Positions 6,330-14,563 of a stretch of 16,781 nucleotides of DNA are shown in pieces. The DNA is from Bacillota bacterium. Its GTDB lineage: Bacteria; Bacillota; Clostridia; Peptostreptococcales; Anaerovoracaceae. The notes under the pieces were generated by a model. That model ran no database searches. It saw only the letters and a list, made by a program, of their open reading frames with translations, and was not told where the DNA came from. Each line of letters opens with the position of its first letter. Position 1 is the stretch's first letter. Location: the NCBI GenBank assembly GCA_029219125.1, contig JAQXSU010000165.1, forward strand, positions 1 through 16,781, read 5' to 3'. Both the position numbers and the translations under genes were made by a program.

Positions 6330-8082
6330 GTCTTTTAGCAATTCCACAATTGATGACCTGAAAAGCCAGATCAACATCGTCGATGTGGTTGGAAGGGTGG
6401 TGGCGCTGAAACGTGCAGGCGCCAATCATAAAGGTGTTTGTCCGTTCCACAATGAGAAGACACCTTCTTTTGTCGTTTCTGAACAGAAGCAGATTTTTAC
6501 CTGTTTCGGATGCGGTGCATCAGGGGATGCCATCGAATTCGTAAAGCGGTATTATAATCTGGATTTTAATGAAGCTATCGAGAAGCTTGCCGGAGAATAC
6601 GGCATCACCATCAAACGAAATAATTTCGGGGAAGACAGGGAAAAATATTACGAGATCAACAAGGAAGCGGCCAGATTCTTTTACCGTGCTTTTACAGAAC
6701 AGAAAAATCCGGGATATATGTATATGAAAAACCGCGGCCTGGAGGATGCGACTCTGAAAAAATTTGGCATCGGTTATGCGGATGAAACGTGGGACAGCCT
6801 TTACACCTATCTGAAGAATAAGGGATATGAGGATAAGATACTTCTGGAACTCGGGCTGATTTCCGAAAGCAATGGAAAAAAATATGATAAATTCCGTAAT
6901 CGGGTCATGTTTCCGATCATCAATACCAGCGGAAAAGTCATCGGGTTCGGAGGACGTGCCATCGGTGATGCTGTGCCGAAATACCTGAATTCTCCTGAAA
7001 ATAAAGTATTCCAGAAGAAAAACAACCTGTATGCGCTGAATACGACGAAACAGGATATAGGAAAAGAAGGCTTTGCCATCCTGGTGGAGGGCTATATGGA
7101 TGCCATCTCTCTTTATCAGGGCGGTGTGCGTAATGTAATCGCCTCGCTGGGAACGGCTCTGACGGAGAATCAGAGTAAGCTGATCAAGCGATACACGAAA
7201 AATGTGGTCCTTTCTTACGATGCGGACAGCGCGGGGCAGAATGCCGCCATGCGGGGCATTGAAATCCTCAGTAAAGAGGGATGCAAGGTGCGGGTGCTCC
7301 ATGTGACGGACGGAAAAGACCCGGATGAATTTATTAAAAAAAACGGGCGGGACGCATTCCTGCAGCTGGTGGACGATGCTGTGCCCTACATTGATTACAA
7401 ACTCCGGTATATCCGAAAAGGTATGGACCTGGAGACAGAAGAAGGAAAAATTGATTTTATCAAGGCTGCTGCCGGTGTGCTTCGTGAGCTGAGTCCGGTG
7501 GAAGCGGATGTATATATAAAAAAACTGGCCGGGGAACTGAGAATTGCTGAAGGTGCTATAAAAATGGAAATCATAGGCAATACTACCAATGTACCCGGGC
7601 CGCTGCCGCAGAGGCGAAGCCTGCATGAGCATGAAAAGGAAGATAAAAAGGACAATCTTTCGCCTCTGGAAGCGAGTCTTTTTAAAACCCTGTTCGTCAA
7701 TCCCGTGCTTACAGAGCGGCTTCTGGATTTTGATCAGGCGATTGCCAGCACGCTTGGACGTAAGGTGAAGGATATCCTCTTTGAACTTTACGGCCTTTCC
7801 GGTGATTTTCACCTTGATCAGGTACTGGACAGGCTGGAGCCGGAGGAAAGTGAGGCATTGACGGAAGCATTGTCCAATGTGGTAATCTGCGGAAATGAAG
7901 AACAGGTTTTCAGTCAGTGTATAAACACCTGGCAGATTCAGTGTCTGTCGGAAAGAGAGCAGGATATTATAGCCCGCCTGTCTCTCGCAGATGAAGAAAA
8001 TAACCCGGAATCCATTGAAGCCCTTACAAAGGAGCTGATGGAGGTTCAGCAGGAAATAAACTCTCATGGGGGAAGAAAGTAA
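6322..8082 (+). CDS. dnaG: DNA primase
   Basis: DnaG makes the RNA primers for chromosome replication and binds the replicative helicase. The 586-aa protein shows three regions. The N-terminal zinc-binding domain has C40, H43, C61 and C64 in VCPFH...FTCFGCGASGDA. The catalytic core has RNRVMFPI (193-200) and a TOPRIM fold with E256 in VEGYMD and D300/D302 in SYDADSAGQNAAM, the metal-binding acidic residues. GKDPDEF follows at 331. The C-terminal part, about 440-586, is variable and helical, as expected for the helicase-interaction domain. Length is normal. The gene ends TAATG, sharing one base with rpoD. AGGAG 7 nt upstream fixes the start; the initiation region lies within an inverted repeat. 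Confidence 0.98.
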   Translation: MGLSFSNSTIDDLKSQINIVDVVGRVVALKRAGANHKGVCPFHNEKTPSFVVSEQKQIFTCFGCGASGDAIEFVKRYYNLDFNEAIEKLAGEYGITIKRNNFGEDREKYYEINKEAARFFYRAFTEQKNPGYMYMKNRGLEDATLKKFGIGYADETWDSLYTYLKNKGYEDKILLELGLISESNGKKYDKFRNRVMFPIINTSGKVIGFGGRAIGDAVPKYLNSPENKVFQKKNNLYALNTTKQDIGKEGFAILVEGYMDAISLYQGGVRNVIASLGTALTENQSKLIKRYTKNVVLSYDADSAGQNAAMRGIEILSKEGCKVRVLHVTDGKDPDEFIKKNGRDAFLQLVDDAVPYIDYKLRYIRKGMDLETEEGKIDFIKAAAGVLRELSPVEADVYIKKLAGELRIAEGAIKMEIIGNTTNVPGPLPQRRSLHEHEKEDKKDNLSPLEASLFKTLFVNPVLTERLLDFDQAIASTLGRKVKDILFELYGLSGDFHLDQVLDRLEPEESEALTEALSNVVICGNEEQVFSQCINTWQIQCLSEREQDIIARLSLADEENNPESIEALTKELMEVQQEINSHGGRK

Positions 8083-9299
8083 TGGCAACAGAAATTAACA
8101 AGGAAACTACGCTGAAGAATCAGACGGAGAAAGACATGGAGAAAAAAGCTGATACGCAGCAGGAAACATCTGCATCGCCGGATCGCAAGCAGGAGATGAT
8201 TCAGGAACTTGTGGAAAAAAGCAAGGGGATGAAAAACAAGCTGACTTATTCTGCTATCGCCGATGTGCTGGAAGCCACTGATCTGGATAAAAACCAGATG
8301 GATGACATTTATGAGGCACTCATGTCCAGAGGGATTGAGATTATTTCAGAGACCGAAACGGATTTTGATGAAGACCTTCTTCTCTCTGAAGACCCGGATC
8401 TGTCGGAAGATCCGGATCTGGTCATGGATGAAGCGGATCTGGATCTGGAAGCATCCATTCCGAAAGGGATTGCCGTGGATGATCCGGTCAGAATGTATCT
8501 GAAGGAAATCGGCAAGGTTCCGCTGCTTTCTGCGGATGAAGAAATTGAGCTGGCCAAACGTATGGAGCAGGGAGACGAAGAAGCCAAGAAACGTCTCTGT
8601 GAAGCGAATCTGCGTCTCGTGGTCAGCATCGCCAAACGATATGTAGGACGGGGCATGCTGTTTCTGGATCTGATTCAGGAGGGCAATCTCGGTCTGATCA
8701 AGGCTGTGGATAAATTCGACTACAGCAAGGGATACAAGTTCTCAACTTATGCCACATGGTGGATTCGCCAGGCAATTACCCGATCTATCGCGGACCAGGC
8801 GAGAACGATTCGAATCCCGGTTCATATGGTGGAAACCATTAACAAGCTGATCCGTGTATCCCGTCAGCTGCTTCAGACCTATGGACGTGAACCGACTCCG
8901 GAAGAAATTGCAGAGGAAATGGGTCTTTCTGTAGAAAAGGTTCGCGAAATCCAGAAGATCGCACAGGAGCCGGTTTCCCTCGAAACGCCGATTGGTGAGG
9001 AGGAAGACAGCCATCTCGGTGATTTCATTCCGGATGAAGATGTACCGGCACCGGCAGAAGCTGCTGCATTCTCCATGCTGAAAGAACAGCTGGTGGAGGT
9101 TCTTGATACGCTTACAGAGCGTGAACAGAAAGTTCTGAAGCTGCGGTTCGGTCTGGAGGACGGACGTGCCAGAACGCTGGAGGAAGTGGGCAAGGAGTTT
9201 GACGTTACCAGAGAGAGAATTCGTCAGATTGAGGCGAAGGCACTTCGCAAACTTCGTCATCCGAGCAGAAGCAAGAAGCTGAAAGATTATCTGGAATAA
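8082..9299 (+). CDS. rpoD: RNA polymerase primary sigma factor (SigA/RpoD)
   Basis: This 405-aa housekeeping sigma-70 directs RNA polymerase to vegetative promoters. Region 1.1 lies at about 35-90. An acidic linker at 90-125 holds imperfect repeats (LSEDPDLSEDPDL). Region 1.2 begins at DPVRMYL (134). Region 2 has the RpoD core and -10 recognition helix at about 178-250 (DLIQEGNLGLIKAVDKFDY, YKFSTYATWWIRQAITR). Region 3 follows. Region 4 at about 340-400 has the helix-turn-helix LEEVGKEFDVTRERIRQIEAKALRKLRHP that reads the -35. It overlaps the dnaG stop by one base (TAATG), with GGGGGAAG as ribosome binding site, so primase and sigma factor are translationally linked as in the classical macromolecular synthesis operon. 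Confidence 0.98.
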   Translation: MATEINKETTLKNQTEKDMEKKADTQQETSASPDRKQEMIQELVEKSKGMKNKLTYSAIADVLEATDLDKNQMDDIYEALMSRGIEIISETETDFDEDLLLSEDPDLSEDPDLVMDEADLDLEASIPKGIAVDDPVRMYLKEIGKVPLLSADEEIELAKRMEQGDEEAKKRLCEANLRLVVSIAKRYVGRGMLFLDLIQEGNLGLIKAVDKFDYSKGYKFSTYATWWIRQAITRSIADQARTIRIPVHMVETINKLIRVSRQLLQTYGREPTPEEIAEEMGLSVEKVREIQKIAQEPVSLETPIGEEEDSHLGDFIPDEDVPAPAEAAAFSMLKEQLVEVLDTLTEREQKVLKLRFGLEDGRARTLEEVGKEFDVTRERIRQIEAKALRKLRHPSRSKKLKDYLE

Positions 9300-9328
9300 A
9301 GTTTACAGGAAAGAATATAGAAAATATT

Positions 9329-10054
9329 ATGATTCAGTTGACACCGCGTCTTGCGGCAATTGCAAATGAAGTACATCCAGGAGAAACGGTGGCTGACATC
9401 GGTACGGATCATGGTTTTCTGCCTGCAGCTCTTTGGGAACGGGGAATCAGCCCCCATGTCATTCTGGCAGATGTGAATGAAGGCCCTTTGAATAAGGCAA
9501 AAGAAAACTGTGCTGCCCGATATCCGAAAGAAGCGTTTGATTTTCGTCTTGGGGACGGCCTTCAGGTACTGAAGCCCGGTGAAGTGGAGGTTATAACCAT
9601 CGCAGGTATGGGCGGTATCCTCATGACAGAGATTCTGGAGAAAGATCTGGAAAAATCCTGGTCATTTCAGCGCCTGATCCTGCAGCCCAGAAACAATATC
9701 GGAAAGCTCCGTCACTGGCTGTATGACCACTGCTTTTCCATTTCAAAGGAACAGCTGGTCAGAGAGGGAAGATTTATCTGTGAGATACTTACCGTAGTGC
9801 CGGTGGAAAAAGCTTCGCTGATGAGTCTGGATGCTGACAGCATTGAATACCAGTATCCGAGGCGGCTGCTTGAGTTTATCGGGCCGCTGACAGAAGAATA
9901 TCTGGAAACCCGTCTGGAGACAGAAGAAAAGATCTATGCAAGTATGGAAGCGGGCGGTCAGGACTGGAAGATGCTTCGGGGTCAGAAAAACCGCGTCTGC
10001 TACCTGAAGGATCTGCTTCGGGACGCGAGAAAGATTCTGGAGGAATCACGATGA
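9329..10054 (+). CDS. trmK: tRNA (adenine(22)-N(1))-methyltransferase
   Basis: TrmK methylates N1 of A22 in the D-loop of tRNAs using S-adenosylmethionine. The 241-aa protein has a Rossmann methyltransferase fold with the TrmK form of motif I, ADIGTDHGFLP (22-32). The acidic ADVNEGPL (47-54), GDGLQVL, TIAGMGGILM (90-99) and LILQPRNN (116-123) follow, and the C-terminal third is a helical coiled region. The ribosome binding site is weak and distant (AGGAAAG, 15 nt from ATG), but no better in-frame start exists. Its stop overlaps the Nif3-like start (ATGA). The pair trmK and Nif3 after rpoD is a well-known Bacillota arrangement. Confidence 0.93.
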   Translation: MIQLTPRLAAIANEVHPGETVADIGTDHGFLPAALWERGISPHVILADVNEGPLNKAKENCAARYPKEAFDFRLGDGLQVLKPGEVEVITIAGMGGILMTEILEKDLEKSWSFQRLILQPRNNIGKLRHWLYDHCFSISKEQLVREGRFICEILTVVPVEKASLMSLDADSIEYQYPRRLLEFIGPLTEEYLETRLETEEKIYASMEAGGQDWKMLRGQKNRVCYLKDLLRDARKILEESR

Positions 10055-10869
10055 AACTGGAAGAAATCGCTTGTATCATAGAGGAACGCAGCCCCCTGGA
10101 CCTGCAGGAGAGCTGGGATAACTCGGGGTTTCAGATAAAACTGGGAAATCCGGATATTACCAGGGTGCTGGTGAGCCTGGAAGTGACGGACAGTGTCATT
10201 TCGGAAGCGGAAAAGTATGGAGCAGAACTGATTGTCTGCCATCATCCGATGTTTTTCGCACCAGTTCGTAAAGTTGACGATAAAAGCGTTATCGGAAACT
10301 ATATCTGCAGGCTGATAAAAAGCGGGATCAGCGTCTACGCAACCCATACACCGTTCGATAAGTGTGACGGCGGTAATAACGATTATCTTGCTTCAAAGCT
10401 GCACCTGAAGTATGTGGAGCAGCTTCCGGGCGATGAAACAGGGATATGCCGCATGGGTATGACAGATGGTGATTATACTGCCTGTGAGTTTGTCCGCCGG
10501 ACTGCGGACTGGCTCTCACAGGATGCACGGCTTTTTCGCCTGACAGGTGATATGATGGATCGTGTCGAAAAGGTAGGAATCTGTACCGGAGCAGGAGCTG
10601 AATTTATGGAAACGGCTTACGAAGCCGGCTGTGATCTGTTCGTGACAGGAGATGTGAAATATCATACTGCACAGCTTGCCCGGGAGATGGGTATGAATGT
10701 ACTGGATATCGGTCATTACGGATCAGAGATTCTCTTTACAGAGAACATGGCGGAATGGCTTCGCAGGGAAACCGGTCTCAAAGTATTTGAAGCGGCTGAC
10801 TGCCGGAATCCGTTCACTGTAATTGAGCCGCAGAATACAGATGCGCCTGGCAGCGCAGGGGGGATTTGA
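10051..10869 (+). CDS. Nif3-like dinuclear metal center protein (DUF34)
   Basis: This 272-aa protein belongs to the Nif3/YbgI family (often mislabelled GTP cyclohydrolase I type 2), toroidal hexamers with two metal ions per subunit. Likely ligands are H64-H65 in VCHHPMFF, D103 in THTPFD, and H222 and E226 in DIGHYGSE. The N-terminal LQESWDNSGFQI is typical. It is the short form, lacking the PII-like insertion of about 100 aa found in Bacillus YqfO. The biochemical role is unsettled; metal handling or metabolite repair have been suggested. The ATGA overlap with trmK indicates coupled translation. Confidence 0.93.
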   Translation: MKLEEIACIIEERSPLDLQESWDNSGFQIKLGNPDITRVLVSLEVTDSVISEAEKYGAELIVCHHPMFFAPVRKVDDKSVIGNYICRLIKSGISVYATHTPFDKCDGGNNDYLASKLHLKYVEQLPGDETGICRMGMTDGDYTACEFVRRTADWLSQDARLFRLTGDMMDRVEKVGICTGAGAEFMETAYEAGCDLFVTGDVKYHTAQLAREMGMNVLDIGHYGSEILFTENMAEWLRRETGLKVFEAADCRNPFTVIEPQNTDAPGSAGGI

Positions 10870-10871
10870 GT

Positions 10872-10985
10872 ATGAAAAAACAGAAAACAAAGGATAAGAA
10901 GTTTCTGGGAAAGGTGATTGCGATATTATTGATCGCGGCAATTGTGATTACATATTCCATCACTTTTGTCGGATATCTGTTTTAA
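10872..10985 (+). CDS. 37-aa single-helix membrane miniprotein
   Basis: ATG at 10872 follows the Nif3-like stop by 2 nt and has a G-run Shine-Dalgarno (AGGGGGG, about 10857-10863). The product has a strongly basic N-terminus (MKKQKTKDKK) and one hydrophobic helix at about 14-30 (KVIAILLIAAIVITYSI), ending in FVGYLF. Lysines before a single C-terminal helix suggest a cytoplasmic N-terminus with a tail-anchored segment. It resembles in build the short DUF4044-type and Prli42-type miniproteins of Bacillota, but I cannot show homology. It is the last coding gene before rnpB. Confidence 0.65.
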   Translation: MKKQKTKDKKFLGKVIAILLIAAIVITYSITFVGYLF

Positions 10986-11000
10986 CCAGAATTCTGAGAA

Positions 11001-11363
11001 ATAATCATGGGCAGAGCAGACAATCGCGTGTGCGGATTCCCGCATATGAGGAAAGTCCGGGCTCCGCAGGGCAAGGGTGCCAGATAACGTCTGGCGTAGG
11101 TAACTATAGGGAAAGTGCAACAGAAACATTCCGCCGAAACAGTACGGCTGTGGTAAGGTTGAAATGGTGAGGTAAGAGCTCACCGGCAGCATGGAGACAT
11201 GCTGGCCGTGTAAACCCCACCCGGAGCAAGGCCGAATAGGGCGATGAAGGTGGCTGCCCGTCACCTGCCCGGAAGGTGGGCCGCTGGAGCTTGTCAGCGA
11301 TGGCAAGTCGAGATAGATGATTGTCTAATACAGAACCCGGCTTACAGCTCCGCCCATGATCAT
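11001..11363 (+). ncRNA. rnpB: RNase P RNA (bacterial type A)
   Basis: This is the catalytic RNA that removes 5' leaders from pre-tRNAs together with RnpA. Helix P1 closes the ends: ATCATGGGC (11004-11012) pairs with GCCCATGAT (11352-11360). The universally conserved segments are present in order: GAGGAAAGTCCGGGCTC (about 11048), AGTGCAACAGAAA (about 11115), GTAAACCCCACCCGGAGCAA (about 11210) with CCGAATAGG, and AACCCGGCTTACAG (about 11334). Length of about 360 nt and the GGGTGCCAG...GTCTGGCG helix fit type A, usual in Clostridia. It starts 18 nt after a 37-aa gene. No convincing promoter is seen in that gap, so its promoter must lie inside upstream coding sequence, or it is processed from the operon transcript. 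Confidence 0.96.
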
Positions 11364-11369
11364 ATTATG

Positions 11370-11408
11370 AAAAAACACTGAAGACTCCGGGTTTTCAGTG
11401 TTTTTTTA
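11370..11408. terminator. Strong bidirectional terminator after rnpB and prfC
   Basis: AAAACACTGAA (ending 11382) pairs with TTCAGTGTTTT (starting 11394) around a short loop, GACTCCGGGTT. The right side runs into a T tract (11401-11407) and the left side is preceded by an A tract. It therefore works for rnpB on the plus strand and for prfC, ending at 11438, on the minus strand. Confidence 0.9.
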
Positions 11409-11437
11409 TGATGAGATTCGATTCGTTAATACTGCGT

Positions 11438-13030
11438 TTAGTACTGTTTCACATCCAGTGCTTCTACCAGACGGATATCGCTGTGCTTTTCGGAGAAGTA
11501 CTGCAGGGTGAACTGGTTGGCAAAGAGAATAATCGGCCGCTGGAAATGGTCGAAGACCAGCATGGTGCGGGAATCCAGCACATCCTTGATTTTTTCAATG
11601 GCATCTACGTTATCCGGATCCACATCCACCCAGCGTGCCACGCTGAAATCCAGACGATCCATGCGGATTTCTGCATTATATTCGTTTTTCAGACGGTATT
11701 CAAACACTTCAAACTGCAGCTGACCCACCGCGCCGATGACCACTTCGTTATACTGGTTCCGATAGACCTGAATGGCACCTTCCTGTGCCAGTTGATCTAC
11801 ACCTTTCTGGAACTGCTTGGCCTTCATGGTGTTTTTTGGAGAAACCATGGCGAACAATTCCGGCGGGAAGGTAGGCAGCGGTTCGAAGAAAAGAGGGTCT
11901 TTCGTCGTGGTAAGGGTATCACCGATCTGGTAATTCCCTGTATCATAGATTCCGATAATGTCACCTGCAATGGCAGTTTCCACATTTTCTCTCTCATTGG
12001 CCATGAGCATGGTGGACTGAGCCAGCTTCATTTCCTTTCCGGTTCTGGATAAGGTCACAGACATGCCGCGCTGGAAGGTGCCGGAGCAGATCCGAAAGAA
12101 GGCCAGTCTGTCCCGATGCGCAGGATTCATGTTTGCCTGAATTTTGAAAATAAAGCCGCTGAAGAAATCATCGGTCGGCTGCACCTCGCCGTCGATTGTC
12201 TTACGTGGACCGGGTGCAGGGGACATGGCCAGGAAATGTTCGAGAAAAGGAATCGTACCGAAGTCGGCCAGTGCAGAACCAAAGAATACAGGCGACAGTT
12301 TACCTGCAGAAATGGCATCCATATCAAATTCATTGCCTGCTCCCTGGATCAGTTCGATCTCATCCCGCAGGGCGGAAAGATTGTAACCTGCGATTTCGCC
12401 TTCCAGTTCCGATCCGAAAATTCCATCAGGCCCAAGAGTTACGGTCTTTCCGGCTTTATATAAATGGACTTCATTTTTCAGAATATCGTAAATACCTTCG
12501 AAATTCAGACCGGAGCCGATGGGCCAGGTGACAGGCACGGATGGCAGACCCAGCACATCTTCCAGTTCCTGCACCAGATCAAAAGGATCCTTCGTTTCCC
12601 TGTCCAGTTTATTGATAAAAGTAAAAATCGGAATTCCACGCATGCTGCAGACCTTGAACAGCTTCTTGGTCTGGGCCTCGATACCCTTGGCGCCGTCGAT
12701 GACCATGACTGCACTGTCCACGGATGTAAGGATACGGTAAGTATCTTCACCGAAATCGTTATGACCCGGTGTATCCATAATGGAGATCATTTTTCCCTCA
12801 TATTCGAACTGCATGACCGAAGAGGTGACAGAGATGCCTCTCTGCTTTTCGATTTCCATCCAGTCAGAGGTAGCAAATTTGGCATTTCTCCGGGCTTTCA
12901 CGGTACCGGCTTCCCGAATGGCTCCGCCGTGAAGCAGCAGCTTTTCGGTTAACGTGGTTTTTCCGGCATCCGGATGGGAGATGATGCCGAAAATTCTGCG
13001 TTTCTGTATTTCATCCAGTCTGGTTGTCAT
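11438..13030 (-). CDS. prfC: Peptide chain release factor 3
   Basis: RF3 is a translational GTPase that removes RF1/RF2 from ribosomes after peptide release and supports post-peptidyl-transfer quality control. From ATG at 13030 the protein has 530 aa, matching E. coli RF3 (529 aa). The GTPase motifs are intact: P-loop SHPDAGKTT (18-26), switch I with EKQRGISVTSS, DTPGHNDF (86-93), and NKLDRE (140-145). Elongation-factor-like domains 2 and 3 follow. AAAGGA about 9 nt upstream of this ATG favours it over a TTG ten codons earlier (13060), which would add a residue run not typical of RF3. The gene stands alone, with its own promoter and terminator. Confidence 0.97.
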   Translation of the reverse strand: MTTRLDEIQKRRIFGIISHPDAGKTTLTEKLLLHGGAIREAGTVKARRNAKFATSDWMEIEKQRGISVTSSVMQFEYEGKMISIMDTPGHNDFGEDTYRILTSVDSAVMVIDGAKGIEAQTKKLFKVCSMRGIPIFTFINKLDRETKDPFDLVQELEDVLGLPSVPVTWPIGSGLNFEGIYDILKNEVHLYKAGKTVTLGPDGIFGSELEGEIAGYNLSALRDEIELIQGAGNEFDMDAISAGKLSPVFFGSALADFGTIPFLEHFLAMSPAPGPRKTIDGEVQPTDDFFSGFIFKIQANMNPAHRDRLAFFRICSGTFQRGMSVTLSRTGKEMKLAQSTMLMANERENVETAIAGDIIGIYDTGNYQIGDTLTTTKDPLFFEPLPTFPPELFAMVSPKNTMKAKQFQKGVDQLAQEGAIQVYRNQYNEVVIGAVGQLQFEVFEYRLKNEYNAEIRMDRLDFSVARWVDVDPDNVDAIEKIKDVLDSRTMLVFDHFQRPIILFANQFTLQYFSEKHSDIRLVEALDVKQY

Positions 13031-13084
13031 ATATTTTTTCCTTTCGTTATTGTGATGCAAAGTCAGCGGGCAGAGCCCTACAAT

Positions 13085-13112
13085 ATCTTACCATAAATCT
13101 TGAATTTGTAAA
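13085..13112 (-). promoter_or_regulatory. Promoter of prfC
   Basis: On the minus strand, TTTACA (plus 13107-13112) is separated by 16 nt from TAAGAT (plus 13085-13090), which is preceded by TGG (an extended -10). Expected transcription start is near 13078, with a leader of about 48 nt. The -35 abuts the -35 of the divergent MATE promoter. Confidence 0.55.
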
Positions 13113-13128
13113 CAGGTTGTTGTATAAT
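13100..13128 (+). promoter_or_regulatory. SigA promoter of the MATE gene
   Basis: TTGAAT (13100-13105), a 17-nt spacer and a perfect TATAAT (13123-13128) form a textbook vegetative promoter. Transcription would start near 13135, giving a leader of about 19 nt that contains only the ribosome binding site GAGAGG (13143-13148). Confidence 0.8.
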
Positions 13129-13153
13129 ATCTTTTTACGAAAGAGAGGTATTT

Positions 13154-14518
13154 ATGTCAGAAATCCAGAAAACCACAGAAAATAAGATGGGCATCATGCC
13201 TGTTCGCAGGCTTCTGCTCAGCATGGCATGGCCGGCAATGCTTTCCATGACCATCAATGCGCTTTATAATATTGTTGACAGCATTTTTGTAGCCCAAATC
13301 AGTGAAGATGCCTTCACCGCCGTATCCATCGTGAATCCGGTGCAGATGCTGATCATTGCTCTGTCCGTCGGAAGCGGCGTAGGTGTTAATTCTCTGATCG
13401 CCCGGCTGCTGGGAGCACATAAACAGGAAAAGGCAGATCAGGCCGCAAGCACCAGCATCCTCATCGGTCTGTTTAACTATCTGGTTTTCTTTTTACTGGG
13501 ATGTTTCTTTACAAAATATTTCGTCTCGGCTTATGCGGAAAGAGGAACGGAAATTTTTGATTCCGCTGTGATCTATATGCAGATCGTCTGCATTGGCAGT
13601 TTGTTCCTGAATGTGCAGGTTATGCTGGAAAAGGTGCTGCAGTCCACCGGAAATATGGTCGGACCGATGATATGCAGCTTAACTGGTGCCATCATCAATA
13701 TCATTTTTGACCCGATTCTGATTTTCGGTCTGCTGGGATTTCCGAAAATGGGTGTGGCAGGTGCAGCAGCAGCAACGGTATTCGGCCAGTTCTGCTGTTT
13801 CCTGATTGGTGTGATCATTGTGTGCAAGGGAGAACACCTGGTCAGAATTGAAATCAAAGGATTCCGAATGGACTGGGGAATCGTTGCAGATATTTATAAG
13901 GTCGGTTTTCCTTCCATAATCATGCAGGCCATTGGATCCTTCATGCTTATTTTTTATAATATGATCCTGGCAGTCTACTCCACAACGGCAGTGGCGGTAC
14001 TGGGTGCATATTTTAAAATCCAGTCGTTTGTGTTCATGCCGGTTTTCGGACTGAATCAGGGCGCCATGCCGATTATGGGATATAACTACGGTGCCAGAAA
14101 TAAAGCCAGACTGATGGAAACCTATAAATTTGGTCTGCTTCTGGCTATGTGTGTTATGGCTGTAGGACTGATTCTGTTTCAGACACTGCCGGAACTTCTT
14201 CTTGGCATGTTTGACGCTTCCGATGAAATGCTGCGAATCGGCGTCCCTGCACTGCGAATCATCAGTATCTGCTTCCTGCCGGCAGCCTTCGGCATTATGA
14301 CGTCTACACTGTTTCAGGGAACGGGTCACGGTATGCTGAGTCTGTACGCATCGCTGCTTCGTCAGCTGTTCGGCATCCTTCCGCTGGCATATATTCTGAT
14401 TCATATCGGCGGCGTGACCCTGTCCTGGGCATCCTTCCCGCTGGCAGAGATCATCGGTCTGACCTATTCGGCGCTGGTGCTCCGGTGGTTGTATAAAAAG
14501 GAAATCAGGAACATGTAG
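13154..14518 (+). CDS. MATE family efflux transporter
   Basis: This 454-aa protein has 12 predicted helices in two related halves, the normal size for MATE carriers, which export cationic drugs or metabolites in exchange for sodium ions or protons. Typical segments are PAMLSMTINALYNIVDSIFV in helix 1, GSGVGVNSLIARLLGA, GAIINIIFDPILIFG in the first half, and GLNQGAMPIMGYNYGA in the second. It is closest in style to the MepA/DinF-like branch common in Clostridia, but the substrate cannot be inferred. It is a single-gene unit with a strong promoter and a terminator, divergent from prfC. No regulator gene is adjacent. Confidence 0.93.
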   Translation: MSEIQKTTENKMGIMPVRRLLLSMAWPAMLSMTINALYNIVDSIFVAQISEDAFTAVSIVNPVQMLIIALSVGSGVGVNSLIARLLGAHKQEKADQAASTSILIGLFNYLVFFLLGCFFTKYFVSAYAERGTEIFDSAVIYMQIVCIGSLFLNVQVMLEKVLQSTGNMVGPMICSLTGAIINIIFDPILIFGLLGFPKMGVAGAAAATVFGQFCCFLIGVIIVCKGEHLVRIEIKGFRMDWGIVADIYKVGFPSIIMQAIGSFMLIFYNMILAVYSTTAVAVLGAYFKIQSFVFMPVFGLNQGAMPIMGYNYGARNKARLMETYKFGLLLAMCVMAVGLILFQTLPELLLGMFDASDEMLRIGVPALRIISICFLPAAFGIMTSTLFQGTGHGMLSLYASLLRQLFGILPLAYILIHIGGVTLSWASFPLAEIIGLTYSALVLRWLYKKEIRNM

Positions 14519-14522
14519 ACAC

Positions 14523-14550
14523 AAAAAAAGAGGCAAAAGCCTCTTTTTTA
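14523..14550. terminator. Bidirectional intrinsic terminator
   Basis: AAAAAAGAGGC (14524-14534) pairs with GCCTCTTTTTT (14539-14549) around an AAAA loop. The A and T runs on the two sides allow it to end both the MATE gene (plus) and the convergent cysteine-cluster gene (minus, ending 14564). Confidence 0.9.
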
Positions 14551-14563
14551 AAGCAAAGGATGA

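Noticed and set aside
6520..8088. Long open frame of 522 codons on the minus strand opposite dnaG
   Set aside because: It mirrors dnaG codon structure, has no ribosome binding site or recognisable domain, and dnaG carries all expected motifs on the plus strand.
11408..12052. Open frame of 214 codons on the plus strand within prfC
   Set aside because: It lies antisense to the well-conserved RF3 C-terminal domains and starts inside the terminator T tract; no domain is recognisable.
13031..13060. Longer prfC starting at TTG 13060
   Set aside because: The added ten residues are not typical of RF3, and the Shine-Dalgarno lies between this TTG and the ATG at 13030.
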